NCBI RefSeq assembly: GCF_024347095.1 | Contig: NZ_AP024903.1 | Span: 1 to 64,000, forward strand | Length of the DNA: 64,000 bases | Direction of reading: 5' to 3' | DNA from: Vibrio rhizosphaerae | GTDB taxonomy: Bacteria; Pseudomonadota; Gammaproteobacteria; Enterobacterales; Vibrionaceae | In this document: piece after piece, positions 21,151 to 29,065 of the stretch | Numbering within the stretch: the stretch's first letter is position 1 | Layout of the letters: every line of letters starts with the position of its first letter | The notes under the pieces: model-generated | Seen by the model: only the letters and a program-made list of their open reading frames with translations | Databases searched by the model: none | What the model was told of the DNA's origin: nothing | Made by a program: the position numbers and the translations under genes

Positions 21151-21169
21151 ACAGCAAAGGCTATGCCAA
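21151..21169 (-). promoter_or_regulatory. Sigma54 (-24/-12) promoter of the guanidine operon
   Basis: On the minus strand TTGGCATAGCCTTTGCTGT fits TTGGCAC-N5-TTGCT with one change (C to T at the end of the -24 element) and exact -24/-12 spacing. It lies about 60 bp upstream of the riboswitch aptamer, so the predicted leader is about 210 bases. NtrC-like sites are found a further 70-110 bp upstream. Confidence 0.72.
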
Positions 21170-21232
21170 GATTAAATTTATTATCAATAACAATTACTTG
21201 TATTGATCTATTGGTTTATTGCTGACAGGGTG

Positions 21233-21249
21233 GTCACAGCATTGGTGCA
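21233..21249 (-). promoter_or_regulatory. Candidate NtrC binding site, promoter-proximal
   Basis: The 17-mer reads GTCACAGCATTGGTGCA on the plus strand. Its right half is a perfect TGGTGCA, and its left half keeps CAC at the expected place of TGCACCA-N3-TGGTGCA. Its centre is about 100 bp upstream of the predicted sigma54 start. Confidence 0.5.
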
Positions 21250-21253
21250 TTTC

Positions 21254-21270
21254 TGCACTGTTTCGGTGAG
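21254..21270 (-). promoter_or_regulatory. Candidate NtrC binding site, promoter-distal
   Basis: TGCACTGTTTCGGTGAG (plus strand) keeps TGCAC in the left half and GGTG in the right half of the NtrC consensus. It is centred 21 bp (two helical turns) from the proximal site, the phasing expected of paired enhancer sites. Confidence 0.48.
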
Positions 21271-21278
21271 TGGGGAGC

Positions 21279-21306
21279 AAAAAGCCCTGCGTGTCGGCAG
21301 GGCTTT
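21279..21306 (-). terminator. Rho-independent terminator after glyS
   Basis: AAAGCCCTGC and GCAGGGCTTT form a perfect 10-bp stem with a six-base loop, followed on the minus strand by five T residues. It begins 28 bp after the glyS stop and separates glyS from the guanidine operon promoter region. Confidence 0.88.
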
Positions 21307-21333
21307 GTCGATGAACACGTTTGGCTGAATGGA

Positions 21334-23400
21334 TTATTTCTGCAAGACCGAAATATCAGCGATTTCTAAGAACAGATTTCGCAAGTTGTTCAGCAGTGTC
21401 AGACGGTTGATTTTCAGAGCTTCATCATCCGCCATCACCATCACGTCTTCAAAGAATGCATCAACCGGTTCTTTCAATGCGGCCAGTTGGCTTAAAGCCG
21501 ACTGGTAATCGCCGTTGGCGAATGCAGGTTCCAGCGCTTCACTCAGCACGGCAACGTTTTCTGCCAGTGCCACTTCAGCCCCGGCTTGTAGTAAGGCCAG
21601 ATCCACGTCTTCTGCCAGTTGGCCATCAAACTTGGCTAAAATATTACCGACACGCTTATTGGCCGCCGCCAGAGAATCCGCCGCATCAAGCGTACGGAAG
21701 TGAGAAACCGCTTTGACCCGCTGGTCGAAATCAGCCGGTTTCGTCGGATGACGAGCCAGTACCGCCTGAATGACATCCACACTGAATCCTTCGTCTTGAT
21801 ACCAAGCCCGGAAACGACCCAACATAAATTCGATCACATCCTGCTCAACATTCGCATTGGTGAGTTTGTCACCGAACTGCGCTGCTGCTTCGGCAACTAA
21901 GTCAACCAGATCCAGCTGATAACCGTTTTCGACGATGATACGCAGAATGCCTAATGATGCACGGCGTAAGGCGTATGGGTCCGACCCTTTCGGTGCCTGA
22001 CCGATCCCAAAAATACCGACAATGGTGTCGAGCTTATCGGCAATGGCAACCGCCGATGAGATGGCATTACTTGGCAGACGATCACCGGCAAAGCGTGGCA
22101 TGTACTGTTCGTTGAGTGCCAGTGCCACTTCTTCTGCTTCACCATCATGACGCGCATAGTGCATACCCATGATGCCCTGTGTTTCGGTGAATTCAAACAC
22201 CATAGAGGTCATCAGGTCGCATTTCGCCAATAAAGCTGCCCGGGTGGTTTTCTCGATATCCGCACCGATACTTTTGGCAACAAAACCTGCCAAAACTGCA
22301 ATCCGGTCGGTTTTATCTTTGATACTGCCCAGTTGCTTCTGGAAGATTGCTGTTTCCAGTTCTGGCAAACGATCAATCAGTGGACGCTTGCGGTCATTAT
22401 TGAAGAAGAACTCAGCATCCGCCAGACGAGGACGGACGACTTTTTCATTCCCTTCAATGACGTGGCGTGGTTCTTTTGACTCAATATTCGAGACGAAAAT
22501 GAACTTTGGTAGCAGGTTCTTATTAACGTCGTAAACCGGGAAATATTTCTGGTCCCCTTTCATGGTGTAAACCAGTGCTTCAGAAGGGACTTTGAGGAAT
22601 TTTTCTTCAAAAGAAGCCGTCAGGACGACCGGCCATTCGACCAGTGATGCCACTTCTTCAACCAAGTCTTCTTCCAGATCGGCAACCCCGCCAACGTCTG
22701 CGGCCGCTTTTTTGGCATCCGCGATAATGATTGCTTTACGAGTTTCGTAATCGGCGATGACTTTACCGCGTTGTTGCAAAATCTCGGGATACTGACTTGC
22801 TGATTCCAGAGTGAGTTCAGGTTCACCCATAAAACGGTGACCACGAATAACCCGATCAGATTTCACACCGAGAATTTCGCCTTCGATTAAGTTGTCATCC
22901 AGCAAAATCGTCAGGGTTTTGACCGGACGAATAAACTGAGTGTCTTGGTCGCCCCAACGCATGGGTTTGGCGATTGGCAGATTGGATAATGCTTTTGCTG
23001 CCAGTTCTACAATCAGAGCCTCTGCCGGCTGGCCTTTGACCGCTTGCTTGAATAGCAGCCATTCGCCTTTATCGGTTGTCAGCCGTTCAGCTTGTGCAAC
23101 CGTAATGCCATTGCCCCGTGCCCAGCCTTCGGCGGCTTTGGTTGGATTGCCATCAGCATCAAATGCAGCGCTGACTGCCGGGCCGCGTTTTTCAACGACT
23201 TTATCGGGTTGATTTTCCGCTAAACCGGCAACTTTCAGGGCCAGACGACGCGGTGTGGCGTACCATTGGATCGCTTCAAACGATAGGTCGGCAGTACTGA
23301 GTTCTGTTTGAAAGTTGTGATGAAACGCTTCTGCCAATGTGCGAAGCTGTGTCGGCGGGAGTTCTTCTGTTCCCAGTTCAATTAAAAGTTCTTTAGCCAT
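21334..23400 (-). CDS. glyS: Glycine-tRNA ligase beta subunit
   Basis: Beta subunit of the alpha2beta2 bacterial glycyl-tRNA synthetase. The 688-aa product from ATG 23400 starts [20 protein letters not shown], typical of GlyS, and contains [16 protein letters not shown], the HD-like segment and the C-terminal anticodon-binding region (DALR-like, [19 protein letters not shown]). An in-frame ATG at 23442 would add 14 residues overlapping glyQ and is rejected. The gene follows glyQ by 14 bp and ends in a terminator. Confidence 0.97.
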   Translation of the reverse strand: MAKELLIELGTEELPPTQLRTLAEAFHHNFQTELSTADLSFEAIQWYATPRRLALKVAGLAENQPDKVVEKRGPAVSAAFDADGNPTKAAEGWARGNGITVAQAERLTTDKGEWLLFKQAVKGQPAEALIVELAAKALSNLPIAKPMRWGDQDTQFIRPVKTLTILLDDNLIEGEILGVKSDRVIRGHRFMGEPELTLESASQYPEILQQRGKVIADYETRKAIIIADAKKAAADVGGVADLEEDLVEEVASLVEWPVVLTASFEEKFLKVPSEALVYTMKGDQKYFPVYDVNKNLLPKFIFVSNIESKEPRHVIEGNEKVVRPRLADAEFFFNNDRKRPLIDRLPELETAIFQKQLGSIKDKTDRIAVLAGFVAKSIGADIEKTTRAALLAKCDLMTSMVFEFTETQGIMGMHYARHDGEAEEVALALNEQYMPRFAGDRLPSNAISSAVAIADKLDTIVGIFGIGQAPKGSDPYALRRASLGILRIIVENGYQLDLVDLVAEAAAQFGDKLTNANVEQDVIEFMLGRFRAWYQDEGFSVDVIQAVLARHPTKPADFDQRVKAVSHFRTLDAADSLAAANKRVGNILAKFDGQLAEDVDLALLQAGAEVALAENVAVLSEALEPAFANGDYQSALSQLAALKEPVDAFFEDVMVMADDEALKINRLTLLNNLRNLFLEIADISVLQK

Positions 23401-23414
23401 GCTTTTCTCTCCCC

Positions 23415-24338
23415 TTATGCCTGTTGGTCTTGCTTTTTGCACATTGGGAAGCCCAACGCTTCACGAGATGCGTAATAAGCTTCAGCGACTGCCTTGGTTA
23501 AATTACGAATCCGTAAAATGTAACGTTGACGTTCTGTCACAGAGATCGCTTTACGCGCATCGAGCAGGTTAAATGCATGCCCTGCTTTGAGAATGCGCTC
23601 ATAGGCAGGTAAAGGGAGTGGTGCTTCCAGCGCCAGCAGGTGCTGACACTCTTTTTCGCATTGATCGAAGAAGCTGAACAAAAAGTCCACATCCGCATGT
23701 TCAAAGTTATAGGTGGACTGTTCCACTTCATTTTGATGATAGATATCACCGTAAGTGACCTGACCCAGCGGGCCGTCAGTCCAGATTAGATCATAAACAG
23801 AATCGACGCCCTGAATGTACATTGCGAGACGTTCTATTCCGTAAGTAATTTCACCGGTGACCGGTTTACACTCCAGCCCACCGACTTGTTGGAAATAGGT
23901 AAATTGGGTGACTTCCATACCGTTGAGCCAAACTTCCCAGCCCAGACCCCAGGCACCCAGTGTCGGGTTTTCCCAGTTGTCTTCGACAAAGCGAATGTCA
24001 TGGACTTGCGGATCAATGCCCAGCGCTTCCAGTGACCCCAGATAAAGCTCTTGAATATTATCCGGTGACGGTTTGATCATCACCTGAAACTGATAATAGT
24101 GTTGGAGGCGGTTCGGGTTTTCACCGTAGCGGCCGTCAGTCGGACGGCGGGAAGGCTGTACATAAGCGGTTGCAATCGGCTCGGGACCAATGGCCCGCAG
24201 GCAAGTCATCGGGTGAGATGTACCTGCACCCACTTCCATGTCTAAAGGTTGAACAATCGTACATCCTTGACGGGCCCAATAATCCTGCAGCGCGAGGATC
24301 ATCCCCTGAAAGGTTTTGATATCATAGTTTGTTTGCAT
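23415..24338 (-). CDS. glyQ: Glycine-tRNA ligase alpha subunit
   Basis: Alpha subunit holding the catalytic core that activates glycine. The 307-aa product begins [26 protein letters not shown], the standard GlyQ start, and contains class II motifs such as [47 protein letters not shown] sequence (about 64-92) and a motif 3-like [15 protein letters not shown] 24338 is preferred to the in-frame ATG at 24419, which adds 27 unrelated residues. It is the first gene of the glyQ-glyS unit. Confidence 0.97.
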   Translation of the reverse strand: MQTNYDIKTFQGMILALQDYWARQGCTIVQPLDMEVGAGTSHPMTCLRAIGPEPIATAYVQPSRRPTDGRYGENPNRLQHYYQFQVMIKPSPDNIQELYLGSLEALGIDPQVHDIRFVEDNWENPTLGAWGLGWEVWLNGMEVTQFTYFQQVGGLECKPVTGEITYGIERLAMYIQGVDSVYDLIWTDGPLGQVTYGDIYHQNEVEQSTYNFEHADVDFLFSFFDQCEKECQHLLALEAPLPLPAYERILKAGHAFNLLDARKAISVTERQRYILRIRNLTKAVAEAYYASREALGFPMCKKQDQQA

Positions 24339-24507
24339 AGTCGGGTTCGCGCGAGTTGTTTGAATCATGAAAAATAACGTTGAATTATACCGATATATTG
24401 ACGTATCGAGTAGTGGCAATCTTGTTTAATTGTTGTGCATTGCTCTTTTCACTGCATAAAATCAACACGATGCTTGTTTTCCGTACATAAGCTCGTTAAA
24501 ATCGCTT

Positions 24508-24652
24508 CGTCTTTGGGGAGTAGCTTACCACGCCATTGGCTCAGAATTGGACAGTTTCTGCGGCAGTGTCATTGGTTCGTCCGTCAACATATTTGGTGCA
24601 CATCACCGTGGCGTTCGAGGCTCATACGAGTTTAGCAAGACCTTAGGCAAAT
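24508..24652 (+). ncRNA. yybP-ykoY (manganese) riboswitch before mneA
   Basis: The conserved CTTTGGGGAGTAGC (24511-24524) opens the motif and GCAAGACCTTA (24635-24645) closes it, with a variable arm of about 110 bases between; both match the core of the manganese-sensing yybP-ykoY family. The next gene is a manganese exporter of the family this riboswitch commonly controls. Ends are approximate. Between it and the start codon lies a GC-rich hairpin at 24662-24705. Confidence 0.85.
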
Positions 24653-24661
24653 ATTACGAAC

Positions 24662-24705
24662 CGGGGCGGGGCGTGATGTTTGTCTACGGTTCACTATCCG
24701 CCCCG
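24662..24705 (+). promoter_or_regulatory. Expression-platform hairpin of the mneA leader
   Basis: CGGGGCGG and CCGCCCCG form an 8-bp GC stem around a 28-base loop. The 3' arm directly abuts the ribosome binding site GAGAG (24705-24709) in front of the GTG start at 24716, so its formation could hide or expose that site. No U-tract follows, which argues for translational control. Confidence 0.5.
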
Positions 24706-24715
24706 AGAGCATGTC

Positions 24716-25270
24716 GTGAATATTTTAGCTATTTCAATCACAACTGTAACGCTGGCAGAGATCGGCGATAAAACACAACTCCTTTCATTAATGCTGGCAA
24801 GTTGCTATCGCAAACCTTTGCCAATTATCAGCGCTATTTTCCTTGCAACACTGGTCAATCATGCCCTCGCAGCCTGGTTGGGCGTCGTGGTTGCTGAATA
24901 CCTTTCTCCGGATATTTTAAAATGGGTTATCTTTGCCAGCTTCTTATCGATGGCGGTTTGGGTACTGGTTCCCGATAAACTGGATGATGAGGGCGCTTGT
25001 TCAAGCCGAGGCCCGTTTGTTGCCAGTTTTATTGCCTTTTTCATTGCTGAAATCGGGGATAAAACGCAGATCGCCACTTCGGTACTAGGTGCCCAATTTG
25101 CGGATGGCTTGGTTTGGGTGGTGTTGGGAACCACGATCGGCATGATGATTGCGAATGTGCCGGTTGTGCTGATCGGCAAGCTCTCTGCGGATCGTTTACC
25201 TTTAGCGCTGATTCGGAAAGTCACCGCGGTATTGTTTGTCGGTTTGGCTGCGGTCTCCGTTTTATATTAA
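24716..25270 (+). CDS. mneA: Manganese exporter MneA (UPF0016/TMEM165-Gdt1 family)
   Basis: An inner-membrane exporter that removes excess Mn(II). The 184-aa product has about six membrane helices in two inverted repeats, each with the family motif E-x-G-D-K-T: LAEIGDKTQLLSL near residue 15 and IAEIGDKTQIATS near 115. The start is set at GTG 24716 (VNILAISITTVTLAEIG) because the in-frame ATG at 24680 lies inside the leader hairpin and adds residues foreign to the family. The V. cholerae homologue lies next to glyQS as here. Expression is likely switched on by Mn through the leader riboswitch. Confidence 0.92.
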   Translation: MNILAISITTVTLAEIGDKTQLLSLMLASCYRKPLPIISAIFLATLVNHALAAWLGVVVAEYLSPDILKWVIFASFLSMAVWVLVPDKLDDEGACSSRGPFVASFIAFFIAEIGDKTQIATSVLGAQFADGLVWVVLGTTIGMMIANVPVVLIGKLSADRLPLALIRKVTAVLFVGLAAVSVLY

Positions 25271-25394
25271 GCGCTGCCCCTAATGAAATGGGCAATGGGT
25301 GAACGATATCAGTGACAAGCGTGATATCTGACATACATGCTTCATCAATCTCATGCTACTGTGATGCTAGGATCGTCAACAAAAGAGGTGGCGT

Positions 25395-25652
25395 ATGTTA
25401 GCTCGTTACACTGGCATGAGTTTGAAAAGTCAATTCTACCTGTATGCTTTTGGCTTTATTCTGACCGTTCTGGGCATGATGTTAACGGATATGTGGTTAC
25501 CAATGGTGGTGGGGGCTCTCATCCTGATGGGACTAATCGTTGAGTCTTGGGTGCATATCTTTCATGTTGTGCCGCTGCATCAGGAAGTTCGCGCCTTGAA
25601 AAAGCAGGTTGAAAAACTGCAACATCATTATCAGGACGAGCAGAATCTCTGA
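25395..25652 (+). CDS. Small membrane protein with coiled-coil tail, function unknown
   Basis: An 85-aa protein with a basic start, two hydrophobic segments (FYLYAFGFILTVLGMMLT and WLPMVVGALILMGLIVESWV) and a charged C-terminal helix with heptad pattern (LHQEVRALKKQVEKLQHHY). AAAGAGGTGG precedes the ATG at 25395, a good ribosome binding site. I do not recognise the family. It sits between mneA and the hcp promoter. Confidence 0.75.
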   Translation: MLARYTGMSLKSQFYLYAFGFILTVLGMMLTDMWLPMVVGALILMGLIVESWVHIFHVVPLHQEVRALKKQVEKLQHHYQDEQNL

Positions 25653-25706
25653 TCTGTCGTTATATTCATCATGGCGATATTTTGTGATGCTTGTTCCATT
25701 TCTATC

Positions 25707-25722
25707 GGGCAAGTTTTTGCTC
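25707..25722 (+). promoter_or_regulatory. Dyad 1 of the hcp upstream activator region
   Basis: GGGCAAGTTTTTGCTC: first of three similar dyads GGGCAA-N4-TTGCTC, centre about 25714. Likely binding site of a sigma54 activator such as VasH; the activator is inferred. Confidence 0.55.
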
Positions 25723-25725
25723 ACC

Positions 25726-25741
25726 GGGCAACTTCTTGCTC
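25726..25741 (+). promoter_or_regulatory. Dyad 2 of the hcp upstream activator region
   Basis: GGGCAACTTCTTGCTC: exact outer half-sites GGGCAA and TTGCTC, centred 19 bp after dyad 1. Confidence 0.55.
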
Positions 25742-25747
25742 GGCTGC

Positions 25748-25763
25748 GGGCAAGATCTTGCTT
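25748..25763 (+). promoter_or_regulatory. Dyad 3 of the hcp upstream activator region
   Basis: GGGCAAGATCTTGCTT: the most symmetric copy, with an inner perfect palindrome GCAAGATCTTGC, centred 22 bp after dyad 2. Confidence 0.55.
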
Positions 25764-25784
25764 GTACCTATCTTTCTGTTTTTA

Positions 25785-25797
25785 TAACCCTTTGATT
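25785..25797 (-). promoter_or_regulatory. IHF site in the hcp promoter
   Basis: On the minus strand AATCAAAGGGTTA is a perfect match to the IHF consensus WATCAA-N4-TTR. It lies between the three dyads and the -24/-12 element, where a bend would bring a bound activator to sigma54 polymerase. Confidence 0.6.
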
Positions 25798-25814
25798 CTG
25801 TTGATATGCGCAAC

Positions 25815-25831
25815 TTGGCACACCCTTTGCT
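25815..25831 (+). promoter_or_regulatory. Sigma54 (-24/-12) promoter of hcp
   Basis: TTGGCACACCCTTTGCT is a perfect TTGGCAC-N-TTGCT match with correct spacing. It lies 77 bp upstream of the hcp ATG. RpoN control of hcp is known in other vibrios. Confidence 0.85.
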
Positions 25832-25907
25832 CTGACTGTGCAAGAGCCTAAAGGTTCTATGTGTATTAAAAACATGAACTTATTATATATAATTGAAGGA
25901 ATTCAGA

Positions 25908-26426
25908 ATGCCAACTCCATGTTATATCTCTATCGAAGGTGAAACTCAGGGGCTAATCACGTCAGGCGCTTGTACAGCAGATTCTATCGGTGACTCTTTC
26001 GTTGAAGGTCACGAAGATGAAATGATGGTTCAACAGTTCGACCACGTCGTAAGTGTTCCTACTGATCCTCAGTCTGGTCAGCCAGCAGGTCAACGTGTTC
26101 ACAAGCCTTTCAAATTCACTGTGAACCTCAACAAAGCCGTTCCACTGCTATATAACGCACTGGCTTCTGGCGAGAAAATGTCTTCTGTTACTTTGAAGTG
26201 GTACCGCACTTCAATCGAAGGTAAACAAGAAAACTTCTTCACTACAACACTTGAGAACGCAACAATTGTTGATATCAAGTGTGAAATGCCACATTGCCAA
26301 AACCCAGCAGATGCTGATTTCACTCAGAACCTGACTGTCTCAATGTCTTACCGTAAGATCACTTGGGACCACGTTAACGCGGGTACTTCAGGTGCTGACG
26401 ACTGGCGTAAACCAATCGAAGCTTAA
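25908..26426 (+). CDS. hcp: Type VI secretion tube protein Hcp
   Basis: Hcp forms stacked hexameric rings that build the inner tube of the type VI secretion system and is expelled with effectors. The 172-aa protein is of the short single-domain type, MPTPCYISIEGETQGLITSG with the diagnostic SFVEGHEDEMMVQQFDHVV and a C-terminal YRKITWDHVNAGTSGADDW. AGGAATTCAG precedes ATG 25908. No vgrG, effector or structural type VI gene lies next to it, so it is an orphan hcp whose apparatus must be encoded elsewhere. Codon use is biased to that of abundant proteins. It is driven by a complete sigma54 promoter region. Confidence 0.96.
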   Translation: MPTPCYISIEGETQGLITSGACTADSIGDSFVEGHEDEMMVQQFDHVVSVPTDPQSGQPAGQRVHKPFKFTVNLNKAVPLLYNALASGEKMSSVTLKWYRTSIEGKQENFFTTTLENATIVDIKCEMPHCQNPADADFTQNLTVSMSYRKITWDHVNAGTSGADDWRKPIEA

Positions 26427-26480
26427 TGGTCTGATGAACAGGCACCGTGGGTGTCTGTTCGACAATGCTTTGATTGTCTT

Positions 26481-26510
26481 GTTGCTCACCGATGGGTGGG
26501 CAACATTGTT
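26481..26510 (+). terminator. Probable terminator after hcp
   Basis: GTTGCTCACC-gatg-GGTGGGCAAC forms a 10-bp stem with one T-G wobble, followed by a T-rich stretch. A second weaker hairpin, GAACAGGCAC/GTGTCTGTTC, lies at about 26439-26463. The rest of the 345-bp gap to the next gene shows nothing else that I can support. Confidence 0.6.
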
Positions 26511-26771
26511 TATATCACGACTGTTTTATCCTCATTTTGTTCGTGGTAGTCATTTTTTTCGTGATAGCGCTTTGACTGTCAGCGAAGATTGGCCGCAATT
26601 CCCCCCTGAAATAGAGACATCCCACCCAGAAAAAACCTGTTCTTCCAATGCGATACCTTTGATTGACGTATCTTGAGGGTTCATTTTTATATTTGCTCTT
26701 GGGGTCACAAGATCTTTTGTCGGTTCTCACCTAAGCTTTTTATTGCCTGATGCAAATATGGAGAGCTACCA

Positions 26772-27596
26772 ATGGGGCAAAGTGAAATGTTCAATCGCTT
26801 AAATGAATTGCCAAGAATCGAGTCATTACTGCAAGAGTTACTCGAAATGGTCAATCAAGACGATGTTGATTTTAATGCGTTATCGAAAAAAATCGCCATG
26901 GACCAAGTGTTGAGTGCCCGGTTGTTGAGGATGGCTAATTCCGTTTATTTTGGGGGTAGCAAAACGATCTCCTCAGTGAATGATGCTTTGATTCGGGTCG
27001 GCATCGGTGCCGTCAAGACATTAGTGGTTGCATCTGTACTTTCGAGTGCTTTTAACCGGGTTAAAACGCTCGATATGGAACAATATTGGTCCGATACATT
27101 TGAAGTGTCCGTGATTGCCAGTCAGTTGGCACCTTCGGCTGGTCTCGATAAAAATGAAGCCTTCACGATTGGGGTTTTGCACAATGTCGGTGAGTTAATG
27201 ATTCATTCATTGGTCCCTGAGCTAGCATTGGAGATTCAAGCCAAAATAAAAGCGGGGATGGCGCCTCTGGAAGCTCAGCAACAAGTTCTTGCGACTACGG
27301 CACCGGCTTTGGGCGGAAAATTGGCAACCAGCTGGAAGTTTCCTGATTCAGTCGTTGATGCAATTGAGTACAGCAGTCATCCTGATGATGCGACGAAAAG
27401 TCCGCAATATGCCCGGTTAATTCATCTGTCCCGGATCATTAATGAACATTGGGATTTACTGGCCAGCGAGCAGGAAAAGTTCAATTTTATGACCAGACAA
27501 GCCTATAGCGATCTGTTGAATGTGTCGTCTGCTGTGGTGCCTGATTTGGATAACCATCGCGGTGAAGGAAAAGAGCTGGCCCATCAGATTATCTAG
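26772..27596 (+). CDS. HDOD-domain signalling protein
   Basis: A 274-aa protein made almost entirely of an HDOD domain (about 10-215), an HD-related helical fold without the full catalytic HD pair, found in regulators of c-di-GMP signalling, chemotaxis and the cell cycle. Recognisable segments: LPRIESLLQELLEMV, ALSKKIAMDQVLSARLLRMANS, GIGAVKTLVVASVL and GVLHNVGELMI. GGAGAGC precedes the start. The C-terminal about 60 residues are helical with no known motif. No partner gene is adjacent. The target is unknown. Confidence 0.88.
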   Translation: MGQSEMFNRLNELPRIESLLQELLEMVNQDDVDFNALSKKIAMDQVLSARLLRMANSVYFGGSKTISSVNDALIRVGIGAVKTLVVASVLSSAFNRVKTLDMEQYWSDTFEVSVIASQLAPSAGLDKNEAFTIGVLHNVGELMIHSLVPELALEIQAKIKAGMAPLEAQQQVLATTAPALGGKLATSWKFPDSVVDAIEYSSHPDDATKSPQYARLIHLSRIINEHWDLLASEQEKFNFMTRQAYSDLLNVSSAVVPDLDNHRGEGKELAHQII

Positions 27597-27654
27597 CTGT
27601 TATGGGGAAATATGGGTTGGGTTATCGACGTGATGCCGCAAGTGAAAGGAGTCA

Positions 27655-28668
27655 ATGATGAGAATACAACCTGTGTGCATCACCGTGACATTGATGATTG
27701 GATTACTCACCGGATGTGCAAACCAGCATAAACGGCCATCGATGATGGCGCAATTGTATGAGGGACGTCCGGTAAGTCGCCTGAATGTGACGGGTATACC
27801 ACAAACGGAACAAGAAGCGATTGTGCGTGGTGATGTTGCAAGACGTGAGCACAATGATGATTTAGCGTTGTTTGAATATATTCGTGCATTGGCTTTTCAA
27901 TCAGGGCAGCACCGGGATAAAACCCTGTATAAGATTGGGCAGATTCACCAACGGCATCAGCGTGAAGTATTGGCAGAGAAAGCCTATCAGATGGCATTGC
28001 AGGAGAATCCACACAATATTGATGTATTGCAGCAGTTGGGGATGAATTACAGTAAAAAAGGGGCGTTTGATGTGGGAAAACGTTTCTTTATTCAAGCGAT
28101 TGATGCCGATCAGTTGCGTTTGCATCACCAGATGCGGGTTCCTCAGGCGATAAGCCATATTGAGTTGATCAATGCTTTAGAACTGGATGAACATTCTCCT
28201 CTCGATGCTTATATGGGATTGGGGATTGTGTATGATATGAGCTCGCAACATGAGATTGCTCAGGCACTCTATAAAAAGGCGCTGCATATCCAGCCCGAAT
28301 CGAGCAAATTACTGCTGAATATCGGTTATTCCTATTACATGAGCGGTGATTATCCGGAGGCAAAACGCGCCACACTTGCTGCATTGCGGCTCGATCCGGA
28401 CAACAGCAGAACCCAGAATAATCTAGCTTTGATCTATCTGGGAGATGGCAAAATTCAGCGAGCGTTGAATGTATTCATACAGCAGATGCAGATGGAAAAC
28501 TATCAAGCACTCAGTCGTGTCGGCTACTTTCTCATGATTCAGGGTCATGCCGACCAAGCTATTCCTTATTTACAACAAGCAATTGATGAAAATCCATCCG
28601 ATGACCAAACCGTTCACGACAATCTGAAAAGAGCGTTGGCTGAATCTCAGGCTTTGGTACGCCAATAG
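27655..28668 (+). CDS. TPR-repeat lipoprotein, TadD/PilF-like
   Basis: A 337-aa protein with a lipoprotein signal (lipobox LLTGC, the lipidated Cys about 22) followed by several tetratricopeptide repeats (LFEYIRALAFQSGQ, AEKAYQMALQENPHNIDVLQ, AQALYKKALHIQPESSKLLL, AKRATLAALRLDPDNSRTQN, AIPYLQQAIDENPSDD). It resembles pilus-assembly TPR lipoproteins such as TadD, but no tad or pil gene is nearby, so the role is open. AAGGAG precedes the start; ATG 27658 is equally possible. It ends 14 bp from the convergent tusA. Confidence 0.82.
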   Translation: MMRIQPVCITVTLMIGLLTGCANQHKRPSMMAQLYEGRPVSRLNVTGIPQTEQEAIVRGDVARREHNDDLALFEYIRALAFQSGQHRDKTLYKIGQIHQRHQREVLAEKAYQMALQENPHNIDVLQQLGMNYSKKGAFDVGKRFFIQAIDADQLRLHHQMRVPQAISHIELINALELDEHSPLDAYMGLGIVYDMSSQHEIAQALYKKALHIQPESSKLLLNIGYSYYMSGDYPEAKRATLAALRLDPDNSRTQNNLALIYLGDGKIQRALNVFIQQMQMENYQALSRVGYFLMIQGHADQAIPYLQQAIDENPSDDQTVHDNLKRALAESQALVRQ

Positions 28669-28681
28669 GTATCGGACTTAC

Positions 28682-28930
28682 CTAAGACAGACCTTTCTGA
28701 ATTAAAAACTGATAAGGTTCTTGCTCAATCTGAGCTTCCAGCAACCGATGATCCATAAACCGACAGAAACTGGGAACATCCCGAGTTGTTGAGGGATCAT
28801 CTGCAATGACCAGTAACGTCTCACCGTCTTGCATCGAACGAATGGTTTTTCTGACCATCATGACTGGTTCGGGACACCTTAATCCTTCTGCCTCGAGGAT
28901 GTAGTCGGCTAATGATTTATCTATGGTCAT
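28682..28930 (-). CDS. tusA: Sulfurtransferase TusA
   Basis: A small cytosolic sulfur carrier that accepts persulfide sulfur from IscS and passes it to the TusBCD-TusE relay for 2-thiouridine in tRNA. The 82-aa protein has the SirA/TusA motif [17 protein letters not shown] with the active Cys in C-P-x-P (Cys19 by count) and the family's [20 protein letters not shown] stretch. Length is normal. It is divergent from the next small gene and convergent with the TPR gene. Confidence 0.94.
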   Translation of the reverse strand: MTIDKSLADYILEAEGLRCPEPVMMVRKTIRSMQDGETLLVIADDPSTTRDVPSFCRFMDHRLLEAQIEQEPYQFLIQKGLS

Positions 28931-29065
28931 GGCAGGTAGCTTTGTTAGTCATCTGGATATCAAATGATACTGGCGAAGAAAAAATATTCAATAATCTCTT
29001 GGCAAATGAAACTTTTTGTTTTAATTTATTTAACATGTTTGCAACATAGCGTCGAGGAGCAAGGA

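Noticed and set aside
21181..21215. Possible IHF site between the NtrC-like sites and the sigma54 promoter of the guanidine operon
   Set aside because: TATCAATAACAATTA and related stretches resemble the consensus but the TTR element is at the wrong spacing; unlike the hcp region there is no clean match.
26392..26676. Plus-strand ORF of 94 codons after hcp
   Set aside because: It starts inside hcp in another frame, spans the terminator hairpins and has no ribosome binding site or recognisable motif.
28964..29065. N-terminal extension of the small membrane protein from ATG 28964
   Set aside because: The downstream ATG at 29066 has a far stronger ribosome binding site and gives a compact two-helix protein.
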